Assembly (NCBI GenBank): GCA_030761205.1
Contig: JAULJL010000004.1
Location: forward strand, 24,897,172 to 24,961,171
Length of the DNA stretch: 64,000 nucleotides
Direction: 5' to 3'
From: Fremontodendron californicum
Lineage: Eukaryota; Streptophyta; Magnoliopsida; Malvales; Malvaceae
Below are positions 49,701-59,970 of the stretch, one piece after another. The position numbers and the translations under genes are program-made. Each line of letters starts with the position of its first letter. The first letter of the stretch is position 1. The notes below the pieces were generated by a model that saw nothing but the letters and a program-made list of their open reading frames with translations, ran no database searches and was not told where the DNA came from.

Positions 49701-50379
49701 CAATAGTATTATTTTATAAGTGTTTTACTGTAGAGAAAGCAACAAGACACGAGCAAGCCAGTGAAGCAATCAAAACATTGCTCTATGTATGATTCAAGAA
49801 AGGTGGACCAATCTATGCTTCTATCGCTTAAACAGAATGGGAAAGACCAAAACAAAATTTTTAAAACTGAAAGAGAAAAAAAAAAATGATAAAAGGAAAA
49901 AGTGAAGGAAATTTGAGGAGGGGTATAGAACAATCTGTTAGAAATTGCAGTTTAGCTTCCTTCTTGATTCATTTGCATGCAGTCCCCCAAAAAAATCATT
50001 TGCACTGTTAAACCCAGGCAATAAGGAAGTTTATGCAGTTCAATATAATGTGTTAATCTACTCTCCATCCGCCTAAATTAGTAACCCAACACCATCAAAA
50101 TCAAAGGCATAAAATAATATTCAGCATAACTTAACAAACCAACGAATATATCAAATAATAAATATTTATTTCTAATTATATAATACATAAAAGAGAGAGA
50201 AATTAGGGCATTACTCTCCAGCGGCGGAGGCGGTCGATGGGAGCATTCTTAGTGCTGGTGATGTCAAAAGGACCAGAAGAAAACTCCTTGTCTTCGTCGT
50301 CGGAGTGGGCGGAGCGGCTGCTTCCGGCCTCCACGTCATTCGGCCGCCGATACGGCGACCCCTTGAATATGCTACTCAT
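28713..50379 (-). CDS. ACA10: Autoinhibited Ca2+-ATPase, ACA10/ACA8 type (P2B), 1,080 aa
   Basis: This is a calmodulin-regulated pump that exports Ca2+ from the cytosol, in Arabidopsis relatives at the plasma membrane. Thirty-three coding exons join without a single frame break to 3,243 nt. The N-terminus has the calmodulin-binding autoinhibitory region (RLRRWRQAALVLNASRRFRY, exons 1-2). Exons 6-7 hold TM1-2. Exon 15 has the PEGLP motif of TM4, exon 17 the phosphorylation site DKTGTLT, and exon 21 the nucleotide-binding KGAAE. Exon 24 has VTGDN, exons 25-26 the hinge TGDGTNDAPAL, and exons 27-33 TM5-10. Length and intron layout are as in ACA8/ACA10. Words such as APIDRLRRWR, AILNWAIKLGM and VHIHWKGAAEIVL are closest, from memory, to ACA10. 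No lesion was found, and it is the only clearly functional host gene here. Confidence 0.96.
33340..33680 (-). pseudogene. RTE-type LINE reverse-transcriptase C-terminal remnant in ACA10 intron 22
   Basis: On the minus strand the intron reads KSRKHVIWFGPVKRR, then NRGRTKRIWLETIKND and TEDIALN. This resembles the 'GHVQRR ... GRPKKTWxExIKKDL ... ALDR' tail common to plant RTE-clade LINE reverse transcriptases. The remnant is short, has frame changes and has the same orientation as the host gene. Confidence 0.7.
35728..36312. mobile_element. Decayed hAT-like MITE, family copy 1, in ACA10 intron 20
   Basis: It begins CAGTGTTGTCAA and shares, along its length, the GGCGC-rich ends, a (TA)n tract, AATAAGCTTAAAATATATAATTA and the GTGCGCCTGATCAAAT block with copy 2 at 46524-47071. 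An internal piece (AAAAAAGCGCTTGCCTGAGTG...) is duplicated. The right inverted end is lost. Confidence 0.75.
40340..42850. other. Unresolved insertion-like sequence in ACA10 intron 7
   Basis: The 3.1-kb intron (40081-43185) contains sequence of higher GC than its surroundings. Its first part (40340-41140) carries ATCGGGTACCGATATC and GTGTCCGACTC at one end and GTGTCGGTACCAG and TCGACACGGGTA at the other, similar in style to the fragment at 1530-1700. I found no intact frame, so old transposon material is the likeliest content. Confidence 0.35.
46247..46362. repeat. 58-bp tandem duplication in ACA10 intron 3
   Basis: Two adjacent copies of a unit starting TCATGATTCTAGGGG and containing GGCCTACCTATAAA or GTGCCTACCTATAAA differ at a few sites. 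Confidence 0.7.
46524..47071. mobile_element. hAT-like MITE, family copy 2, in ACA10 intron 3
   Basis: The ends are CAGTGTTGTCAA and TTAACAACACTG, with a perfect 8-bp target duplication CTTGGTTG (46516-46523, 47072-47079). The 548-bp body has a long (TA)n tract at about 46658-46702. No coding capacity is seen. Confidence 0.9.
48365..48386 (+). repeat. G-quadruplex-capable run in ACA10 intron 1
   Basis: Four G-runs (GGGG, GGGG, GGGG, GGG) with loops of 1, 1 and 5 nt lie on the plus strand, which is the template strand of the gene. Confidence 0.55.
49120..49735. repeat. AT-rich dispersed-repeat remnant in ACA10 intron 1
   Basis: The sequence begins AAAACCTCGATAAATGAATG with repeated 'TAATAATCTCG/TAATAACCTCG' words, and closes near TTATCAATAATTTAACCTC. 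The two ends are roughly inverted. It resembles a decayed MITE, but no TSD was found. Confidence 0.4.
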
Positions 50380-51226
50380 CACTCTGTATGTCGCAGGAGA
50401 GATGGCACCGTCACTCTCTATATGTTAAACAACTACTACTACTATTTCTCATTCAATATTCTACTAACTATATCAAACTTGGATCTCTTTTCAAGCTCCC
50501 GCGCCTCTTTGATTTACCGATTTGTCTCTTCTAACTTTTTCTTTTTTTTTCTACTTGGAAAAAAAAAAAGACAAAACCTAGAGATTAGAGGAGGGATTTG
50601 TCTTTTTCAATAATAACTCCCCAATTTTCGCCCTCTAAAAATTAAAATACTACTCTCTTTGCTTCGAATATTAGTTTGGTTAACAAATTAATAACGGAGA
50701 AAATTAAACTCATCAGAAAAAATATGTTTCTCCTCTGTTCCAAAACGCGTTTTAATTATTGAAAAAACTCCACTCCACTAACTAAAGGTAAGTTGTAGGT
50801 TTCAGCGGTTCGCCTTTCACTTCCAGCAACCCAACCAATGGCCTTTTTTTAACTTGTGAAGATAAAAGATAAAAAAATAAATTTACTATTTTTTTTCTTC
50901 TCGGAAAACCACTCACGAGAAAACCAACGCGAGTTCACACCACACGCCAAAAAATTCTTTTTTTTTCTTATTAAAAAATAGTAAGTACTAACAAATAAAA
51001 GAAGCACTCGACGAGACAAGAACAAAGGCAGGCAGGCACCGAAAACCGCTTTGTATAACTTTTTTCTATGTAGAACTTTAACCGTCTCTTATTAAAACAA
51101 GAGTTAGAGAAGAAGACAAACCGACCGCCGACGCAGAGGCAGAGGCCGAGCCATCCAACCATGTACGGCTTTTTATCGAATAACGAAAACAAGAAAGAGA
51201 GATGGCGTTTTCAAAATCAACTATAC

Positions 51227-51315
51227 CTGCGTTACAGTTTTCTTCTCTGTAAGAAAACGCCAAAAGCACTTATTACTTGTGTTTTTCTTCTCCTTACTCG
51301 AGTTTACGCCTGAAA
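51227..51315 (-). other. Inferred 5'-UTR exon of the ACA10-like gene
   Basis: This is a leader exon ending at 51227 with donor CAG|GTATAG. The 843-bp 5'-UTR intron ends with ACATACAG at 50384. The first coding exon then begins at 50383, with only four nucleotides (AGTG) before the ATG. The transcript start is inferred from the TATA box. Confidence 0.6.
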
Positions 51316-51340
51316 AAGTAATTGAATAGAACAGTAGCCC

Positions 51341-51347
51341 TTATATA
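51341..51347 (-). promoter_or_regulatory. TATA box of the ACA10-like gene
   Basis: TATATAA on the minus strand (TGTATATAAGGGC context) lies about 25-30 nt upstream of the inferred transcript start near 51315. It is the best core-promoter match ahead of the 5'-UTR exon. Confidence 0.7.
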
Positions 51348-51728
51348 CAAGAGAATTATGCGACGAAATTAAAGCACCAAAAAAGGAAGGGAGAGAATGT
51401 GAATATTTTCCTTTTGATTATTTATTATTATGTAATTAGTACGTATCTTTTTTTTCCTTTTTTACTTAATAAAAATTAAATGATAACAACGGATTCTGGA
51501 CACTTCGATTTTTACAGCGAACATGCTTTCCTCTTTTTTATTAAAAAGGAATTTCGTGTCTTTTAATGGATTTTTTTTAAAAAAAAAAGTTTTTGATTTA
51601 ACAGATGGAGAATGCATCTGTAAGGCAGGTGGGAGATTAGCAAAGCTGGGCTGTCAACCGAGGGACGGTTGGACAGGATGTTCATGATGACTGAAAGGAG
51701 AAAATTTTGGTGAGTTAAAACGTGTCAG

Positions 51729-51734
51729 CACGTG
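51729..51734. promoter_or_regulatory. G-box CACGTG upstream of the ACA10-like gene
   Basis: A palindromic CACGTG lies about 410 bp upstream of the inferred transcript start. It is the core recognised by plant bHLH and bZIP factors. Functional use is not shown. Confidence 0.4.
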
Positions 51735-51839
51735 ATATTGATTTATTTAGACAAGTGTCTTCCGATACAAGCCTCCATCTGATGCATCTCATATTCATAC
51801 CCACAACCGCTAGAGACTTCTTCCATGCCAAACCTTTCT

Positions 51840-52395
51840 CACCCCATTTTTATTTGTTTATCAAATTAAATAAATAATTATAAATAAAGTTTTGAGATTC
51901 TTTTAAACATAATATATTCAATTTATTTATATTTATGAATAAATTCGTTTATCAATCGTTTAAAATTCGCATAAAACTCATTTATTATTTAATTATAATA
52001 TAATTAATAATATTATTATTATTTGTGTTTTATTTTAATATATTTAATAATATTTATGTTTATTATTTTATATTTAAAATTAAGAAACATGTTTATTTGT
52101 TTGTTTGTTTAAATTTCTTTAGATTTATTTGTTTATTATTCATGAATAGATTTTTAATTACTCGCGAATATGTTCGATTATATATTCATGAACATGTTTA
52201 TTTAATATTTTTTAACAAGTTTATTTAATTTAAATAAACGAACTTGAACACACATGATTTTAAACAAACCGAATTTAAACAAAAGTTTGAAATTTTAAAT
52301 GAACACAACTGAACTCGAACAATCTTAAAAATAAACAAACAAACACGAACAAAAATCTATTCATCTAAACTTGGTTCATTTACAACCCTACCCAC
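51840..52395. repeat. Decayed dispersed repeat between ACA10 and the CACTA element
   Basis: AT-rich sequence with GTTTATTTGTTTG/GAACACGAACAAAA words on opposite sides, in the style of a widespread plant repeat ending '...GGTTCATTTACAACCCTA'. No coding capacity is seen. Confidence 0.4.
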
Positions 52396-52857
52396 CATGA
52401 TTTCTCTCTCTATAGTTTCTTTCTAACATAATTAGAACTTAGAAGAGTTCGATATTTATTTATCCTTCATAGTGTTTTTAAATTATACAAATGTTGTTAA
52501 AAATATTTGTTCTTAATTAATGTTGTTTTTATCATATTTATTTTTTTAATATAATTTCAAAGAATATGTGACAATTTTTCACCTTTGTAAAATCTAAACT
52601 TTATTCAAATTGAGATAATGTTTCATATATAATATAATTTTTAATAAATTATATCTATTTATTTATTTAAAAATATATATAATGCTTTTAGTTGAGTTTA
52701 ATATTATAAATAAAGTAAAACAAACTCAATTGTTGAATATAGATAAAACCCTAATATCATAAAAATAACAAATATAAGATGTTATTTTATTAATTTTATA
52801 ATAGCATGTACATTTAAAGAAAAATTAGCATACTTTAATCATATAATTTCCTAGTCT

Positions 52858-53450
52858 CACTACAAACAAATTGTCATATACTGACGCTTACCTATACCGA
52901 CGGTCGAAATCCGTAGGTAAAAAGTATCTATTCCGACGGATTTTTTTAACCGTCAGAATATACATAATATATACCGACGCCCAAATATTCCGTTGCTATA
53001 GGTATACCTATACCGACGGTCAATGAAAAACCGTTGGTATACACTACAAACAAATTGTAATATACTGACACTCATCTATACTGACGGTCGAAATCCGTAG
53101 GTAAAAAGTATCTATTCCGACGGATTTTTTTAACCGTCAGAATATACATAACATATACCGACGCCCAAATAATCCGTTGCTATAGGTATACCTATACCGA
53201 CGGTCAATGAAAAATCGTTGGTATATACACTACAAAAAAATTGTAATATACTGACACTCATCTATACCGACGGTCGGAATCCGTAGGTAAAAAGTATATA
53301 TTCCGACGGATTTTTGTCACCGTCAGAATATACAGACCATATACTGACGCCCAAATACTCCGTTGCTATAGATATATCTATACTGACGGTTAATGAAAAA
53401 CCGTTGGTATAGGGGTATCTTTTACCAACGGTTTTTTTTCTTTCCGTCTG
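52858..53450 (+). repeat. Triplicated CACTA terminal module
   Basis: Near-identical modules start with CACTACAA at 52858, 53042 and 53228 (periods 184 and 186 bp). Each carries the CACTA terminus plus the subterminal array (CTATACCGACGGTC, ATTCCGACGGATTTTT, CCGTTGCTATAG). The third runs on into the element interior. Confidence 0.93.
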
Positions 53451-55983
53451 TAAATGTCAGGGAATTTCAATTTTTTAAGACTATACGACGTCGTTTTGTC
53501 TTAGGGTTGGGTTTCATTTGTTAACACAAACGGCTTACCGACCAAAGAAATTTAGGGTTTGGTTTCATTTGTTTCTTCAGTTTCTTTTTCCCTTCAGTTT
53601 GTTTCTTCAGTTCAGATCATTTGTTTCTTCAGTTCAGATCATTTATTTCGTTTGTTTCTTCAGTTCAGATCATCTATTTTGTTTCCCAAAGCTCAGTCGA
53701 CCCATCAACCATAGGTATGTTCTCTTTCTCTTTATCTAATTTACTAATCTACTTAGCTTCAATCTGCGATTTTCAATCTACCCATCTGCGATTTTTAATT
53801 CTCCTTCCATTATGGTTCCCAATCTGCAAGTGGCAGTAACCGATTGTGTTAGGTTTTGCCATCTACGATTTTCAATGTTTTGTTCTGCTCTTCCAATTTT
53901 CAAGTGGCAGTAATCGATTGTGTATGGTTCCCAATCTAAACAGATATGTTTAGATTTTCAATTCTAAACAGATATGGTTCCGATTTTCAATTCTCCTACC
54001 CTGCCCTGCTTTTCTTTTCTTTTTCTTTCTAATATATAGATATGTTTATTAAAGTTTAAGGCTCTAAGCTGTATGAGATTAAGTTTTTTTTTCACTTTTT
54101 ATATATTTTTTCAATTCTTTTAGTCTTTAATTTGAAAATTCTAAGTTTTAATTGTAAAAATATATCTTTCATTAACAAATACTAGAAAAATTCTAAGTTT
54201 AAGGCTCTAAGCTGTTGCGTAATTCTAACAAGCAGAGTTTGCAAGTTGCCAAATTTCTAAACTCCAGCATCTGCTCTTAATATTCATACTTTCCCGTTTG
54301 CAATTGATCATTCGCTACACTCCATACGGATAACATGCTTTAATGTTCCTTTCTCAATTCTTAGCTTATGAAATTTAGTGCAACCCAAATTGGCTAGAAT
54401 TTGTAAGATAAATTTAGTTTGACACAAATTATAAGTTGGTAACTTAAGTTTCTTGAAATAAAATGGCCAAGAACTGATGTAGGAGGGGATCTTAAAACTG
54501 TCAATTATCACATGCATTTTCATTTAAAGATAACACTGTGTTTGTACATCATGTCATGTAGGTATGGCCTTGTTCTCTGTTTGTCATAAACTTTATCAAA
54601 TGTTTTACAGTGAACTTTTCGTTGGTAGGTCCATAGGAGAAATGTTTTAAGATATTGATCTCTTTCTTCCACTCAAAGTCTGTTCATTGATCCTTGTATT
54701 CATTTTGTATCTTACAGGTTGGAGGTTTTGAGTTGTCTTGTAGGTTGGAGGTTCTGAACTGTCCTATTCTTCATTTCTTAGTGCATAAGGAGACAAGGTA
54801 CTTTTAGAGCTATTGAGTTTGTGAAAATTGTATAAAATTGTAAAATTATATTTGACACTAAACTTAAGATTATTTTCCATTTCTTTCTTAATATGGCTCC
54901 ATGAAAGTTTGATGATATGTATCTTTTTTTCAATAGTTTTTCATTGTAGAAATATTTAGCTAAGTCAAAACATAATTACATAGTAGGAGATGTATAGACC
55001 TAAACCTTATTGAAAATGTTGGTCTATTGACTTTTCATGTTTGTGTTGTGTGGTATATGATTGTGTAGTTTTATTCATAGCTATAGGTTTTATGTTTGTG
55101 CAATATATCTAGTAGAGTAAACGGATATTTTATGCCAGGTTCATGTGTTTTTTTTTTCTCATGAGCTGGCCTTTCTACTATACTATTTTAAGGAAAAGAA
55201 CCATTGTAGCTTGATGCATATATGTGAAATTAATGAAACTGGCTCCCTAGTCCCCACTTCGAAAGTTGTTGAAATTATTATTATATGTAAACATTGTGAG
55301 CATGCATACAGTTTGACCAGGTGCAAGAATGATAGATGACGTTATAGGGCTGGGCTTGCATGAAATGGAATTGAGAACTCAAATTTTCCTATCTAATTAT
55401 TAATGAAGTAAAGCAAACATATATTTTCAATTGACAATATAGAATAAAATAGAGGGACAATTTCTTCTGAACTCAGAACTAGCTAGCTGTAAGCTGTTTG
55501 TTCTATATAATGAAAATTTTCTATCCATGTATAAGATAATAATAATTCCATATGCACAACATACATGTTTGAAGGAGATAATATCATGTAGTAGGGTATG
55601 TATGTATGTATGTTCTAGTAAATAAATAATGTATAATAATATCATGACATTGCAGTTGCAGTAATACACTTGCTACTGTCATATGAGTAATAATGCAATT
55701 AAGTTTGGAGAGACGAATATATATATATATGGAGATTAGGTTAAGTGGTAATTATTATGAGTTCACATAAAATAAATATGAAAAGGAAAAGGAAAAAATT
55801 GCATTAAAGATAAACTAACTAGCCACATGCCTTCCCTCTTTTTACTTTGTATAAAATGTTTGTCTTTTATATGATTGCGTGGGATTATTCATAGCAATAG
55901 GTTTCATGTTTGTGCAATATATCTAGTTGGAATGTGAGATAACTAAATGTCTGTATATTACAGTTTTAATCATTTCACATTCT
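53451..55983 (+). other. CACTA 5' leader region
   Basis: No coding frame is visible. It includes ACGACGTCGTTTTG (about 53486) and repeated TTTGTTTCTTCAGTTCAGATCA units at about 53590-53670. A donor-like CCATAG|GTATGT at about 53713 suggests a non-coding first exon of the transposase transcript. Confidence 0.5.
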
Positions 55984-58900
55984 ATGGATAAGACGTGGAT
56001 AAATCTTACGTCCAGAGCAAGTGAAGAATACATTAATGGGGTCATCAATTTCTTAGAATTTGCCTTTGCAAGATCATCTGAAAATGGAAAATTTTGGTGT
56101 CCTTGTGTTAAATGTGTCAAAACATATAGGGTATCTAGGGTAGAGGCATTTGATCACATTATATGTAAAGGTTTTCTGAAAGGATATCTTCGATGGATTT
56201 TTCATGGGGAGGTCTTGGATGCTAGCTCTGCTACTATTAGAACTAATGAGGAAGATAGAGAGTTAGGTCATGATGTGAATGAAATATTGCATGATATTAT
56301 GGCCGAAAGAGGTAGGAATATTGATGTGGGTAGCATAGAATCGGGAGATGCTTATAGAGACCAACATCATGGTCGAAGAATTAATAGTGACAAGTTCTAT
56401 GATTTACTTAAAGATGTAGAGGAGAAACTATATCCAAATTGCAAAAACTTCACAAAGTTCTCTTTTGTAGTCTATTTGTTCCACATTAAGTGTTTTAATG
56501 GATGGTCTAACAAATCTTTCAATACATTATTGGAGGTTTTGAAACTTGCTCTACCAGAAGGTAATACATTGCCAGGGTCTTATAAAGAATTGAAAAAGAT
56601 GATTTCTTCCTTAAGTTTGGGATATGAAAAAATTCATGCTTGTCCCAATGATTGCATGTTGTTTTGGAAGGATAAGGCAAATGAAAAAATTTGCTGTAAA
56701 TGTGGTGCTTCTAGGTGGAAAGAGAGCGTGAATGATGTAGAAAGTGATAGTGAAGATACTTTTGTAAAAAAGAAGAAAGCTGCAAAGATTTTGCGTTGGT
56801 TTCCTCTAATTTCAAGACTACAAAGGTTATTCATGTCTTCAAAAACTGCTCTTTTAATGACTTGGCATGAGCATGAGCGAACTAAGGATGGACGTCTAAG
56901 ACATCCGGCAGATTCTCCTGCTTGGAAAGAATTAGACTCTCGATATCCTCAATTTTCGTTTGACCCTCGCAACGTTCGCTTAGGATTAGCTTCTGATGGC
57001 TTTAACCCTTTCAAAACAATGAGTGTGATTCATAACACTTGGCCTGTTATCTTGATACCTTATAATTTTCCTTTATGGATGTGCATGAAGCAATCAAACT
57101 TTATGCTTTCCCTACTCATTCCTGGTCCAAAAGGTCCTGGAAACAATCTAGATGTATACCTTCAGCCTTTGATAGAAGAATTGAAAGAACTTTGGGAAAT
57201 TGGTGTTGACACTTTTGATGGTTCCAAAAATGAAAACTTCGGACTACGTGCAGCATTACTTTGGACCATTAATGACTTTCCTGCATATGCCAATTTATCT
57301 GGATGGAGTACAAGGGGGGAATACGCATGTCCTTATTGTTGATACGATACTGAATCTAAGTGGTTACGGCGTGGTAGAAAGTATTGTTATATGTGTCATC
57401 GCAGGTGGTTAGAAGCTGATCATAAGTTTCGAAATGATAAACAATCTTTTGATGGGAGTCGAGAATTTAGAAGTGCTCCTTCACCACCTTTCGGTAGTGT
57501 TGTCTTGAGACAATTGGAGAACTGGAATGGTAATGAAAATGGACCTTGGAAGAAAAAGAGCATTTTCTTCACATTACCTTACTGGGAACATCTTTTATTG
57601 CGTCACAATCTCGATGTGATGCATATAGAGAAGAATGTTTGTGATAACATTCTTGGCATATTGCTTGGACAAGAGGGGAAGTCAAAGGATAACTATAAAG
57701 CACGACTTGACCTTGTAGAACTGGGTTTAAGGAGCGTTCTTCATCCAAAAACTCGTCCTGGGACTAACACCCAATACTTGCCTCAAGCTTCTTATCAAAT
57801 GAGCTTGAATGAAAAAAATGTCTTTTTGAAGATTCTCAAGGAAATGAGAACTCCGGATGAATACTCTTCCAATGTCTCACGTTGTGTGCAACTTAAACAA
57901 CGGAGGCTTACAGGTCTCAAAAGTTATGATTGGCATATCTTAATGCAAGAATTTCTTCCTATAGCAATACGATGTTCTTTACCTGATAAAGTATGCTCGG
58001 TTCTAATAGACTTGTGCAATTGGTTTAAAGACCTTTGTTCTAAAGTTCTTGAAGAACGTGAGCTTGAATTACTTGAGTCTCGGGCTGCATTAATTCTATA
58101 TGAAATGGAGAAGATTTTTCCTCCATCTTTTTTCACAGTGATGGTGCATTTAGTTATCCATTTGGCAAATAAAGCAAAAATTGTCGGTCCAGTCATATAT
58201 CGGTGGATGTATCCCATTGAGAGGTATATGGTCAAGTGTTATAGTATAGTGACTATTGTTTCCACCTAAATTTTAAATTGATTTTGCTAATGATCTCTAT
58301 TCTTTAAATAGGTTTCTTCTTCGGCTTAAGAATTTTGTGCGCAATAGAGCTTATCCGGAGGGTTCAATTACGGAAGGATACTTAGCAAATGAATGCTTAA
58401 CTTTTTGTTCACAATACTTTGTGGGTATTGAGACTACTTTTAATCGACCCATCCGAAATGAAGAAGAAAAGAATCCTTTTGATGAAGAAGAAGTATCTAT
58501 TCTTTCTACTATAGGAAGACCTTTGGGAAGGAAAAAACATAAAGGATTTAATGTTAATAAGCATAAAAGGATCTCTCGCGTTGTTCTTGATAGGCAAACA
58601 TGGGTGCAAGCACATCGCTATGTGCTATTTAATAGTGATGTAGTTGCTCCATTTTTAAAGTAAGAACACATATCTTTGTGCTTTTCTATATTGCCTCATA
58701 ACTTTCTTTTGTCTAATATTTTAGGGTTTTATAATACTTTTTGCTTATAGGAAACACTAGCAACTTATTAAAAAGCGTAACCGCTCCACTCGTCTTTTGC
58801 CATATGAGATACAAAAGTTACAAAGTGAAACTTTTCATGATTGATTTCGTGATCATGTAAGTTTTGCATCATGTTTGGACCACGCATTTTTAGTTTCGTG

Positions 58901-59654
58901 TAGTTAGATAAGTATTTTAATTACGTCTGCAATTACCTAGGTTGCAAATTTAGATCAACAAGGAAATGCAGACATCACAGATCAACTTCGATGGCTTGCT
59001 CGTGGTCCAATAGATACGGCTAGGAGATACACTGGTTACATTGTTAATGGTTTTAGATTCCATACCAAAGCACGTGAGAGATGCTTGAAAACTCAAAATA
59101 GTGGAATCGTTGTAACAACCAAAATAGAGAGTTATGCAAGTGCAAGAGATGCACAACCTATTGAAGGAGAAGTTAATTATTACGGGGCTTTAACAGACAT
59201 CATTCAGTTGAATTATTCTGGTAGATTTAAGATTGTGTTATTTAAATGTGATTGGATTGATATCAATAGAGGTTGCAAGAAAGATAAGTTTGGTTTCACA
59301 CTTGTGAATTTTTCACATCTAGCCCACAGTGGAACTAATTTGGTTCATGATCCTTTTATTTTGGCATCATAAGCTAAGAAAGTATACTATGTTAATGATG
59401 AAGGTTATCAAGGTTGGGTTCTTGTAAAGCATGCAAAACTTAGGGATGTATTTGATATGAGTGATCTATTATCCTTCGATAGAGAGCAAGGGAATGGAGA
59501 AATGCATGATGATGAATTTGATGATACGCGTAGTGCTTCAAATTGGGTTAGAAATGAAGCTGATGATGAAGAAGTGGACGTCACACCAGAGATGGAGAAT
59601 GAGCATGTAGAAGAAGATCCCATAGATGAACATAATGGGGAGGACATTTTTTAA
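55984..59654 (+). pseudogene. CACTA TnpD/Tnp2-type transposase with four stops
   Basis: There are four in-phase exons: 55984-58223, 58312-58659, 58751-58856 and 58941-59654. The start MDKTWINL opens the Transpos_assoc domain (cysteines in FWCPCVKC). The Transposase_21 core follows: HACPNDCMLFW, WHEHERTKDGRLRHPADSPAW, FDPRNVRLGLASDGFNPF, WPVILIPYNFPLWMC and HNLDVMHIEKNVCDNILG. Then come the DUF4218-like (YPIERF...RPEGSI-type) and DUF4216-like (KVYYV) regions and an acidic tail. Stops lie at 57340-57342 (TGA, after ACPYC), 58758-58760 (TAG), 58842-58844 (TGA where Trp is expected before FRDH) and 59370-59372 (TAA before AKKVYYV). Otherwise the frame is intact, so inactivation looks recent or shallow. 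Confidence 0.92.
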
Positions 59655-59970
59655 TTTTATAGAAAATAGTTTAATTATATGTAATGGATTTGGATTATAA
59701 ACATTGTGACTTTGTATTTTCTTGTTCTTTCCTTTTCCATTTGCCATAAATGAACATATTGCATTCTTGCTTAGCTTGGCTTGGATTTCACTGAATGTTA
59801 TTGAGTGCCTAATGTTATTGCATTCTTGCTTAGCTTGTATTCTCTGTTATTGACTGTCTACTGTTGTATTATCTGTTAAAACTCAAAATAGACTAAGTGG
59901 TAAATGTAAATATGATGCCAAGAAAGCTTTTTTCAGCTGTTGTTTTTCGGTTGTGTTCCAGTTACTTGAG

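Larger units (their letters stand above)
28713..50379 (-). other. ACA10: Exon map of the ACA10-like gene
   Basis: Coding exons, in transcript order: 50379-50215, 47655-47539, 47454-47415, 44596-44487, 44387-44256, 44081-43992, 43255-43186, 40080-40010, 39931-39848, 39764-39687, 39603-39532, 39155-39072, 38994-38912, 38806-38698, 38596-38541, 38121-38079, 37976-37893, 36876-36739, 36656-36591, 36506-36408, 34946-34836, 34593-34423, 33153-33094, 32102-31938, 31844-31728, 31141-31043, 30934-30797, 30705-30605, 29934-29889, 29703-29569, 29227-29120, 29029-28938, 28821-28713 (TAA at 28715-28713). All introns are GT-AG except the one after 37893, which starts GC. The largest introns are 7 (3.1 kb), 3 (2.8 kb) and 1 (2.6 kb). 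Confidence 0.93.
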
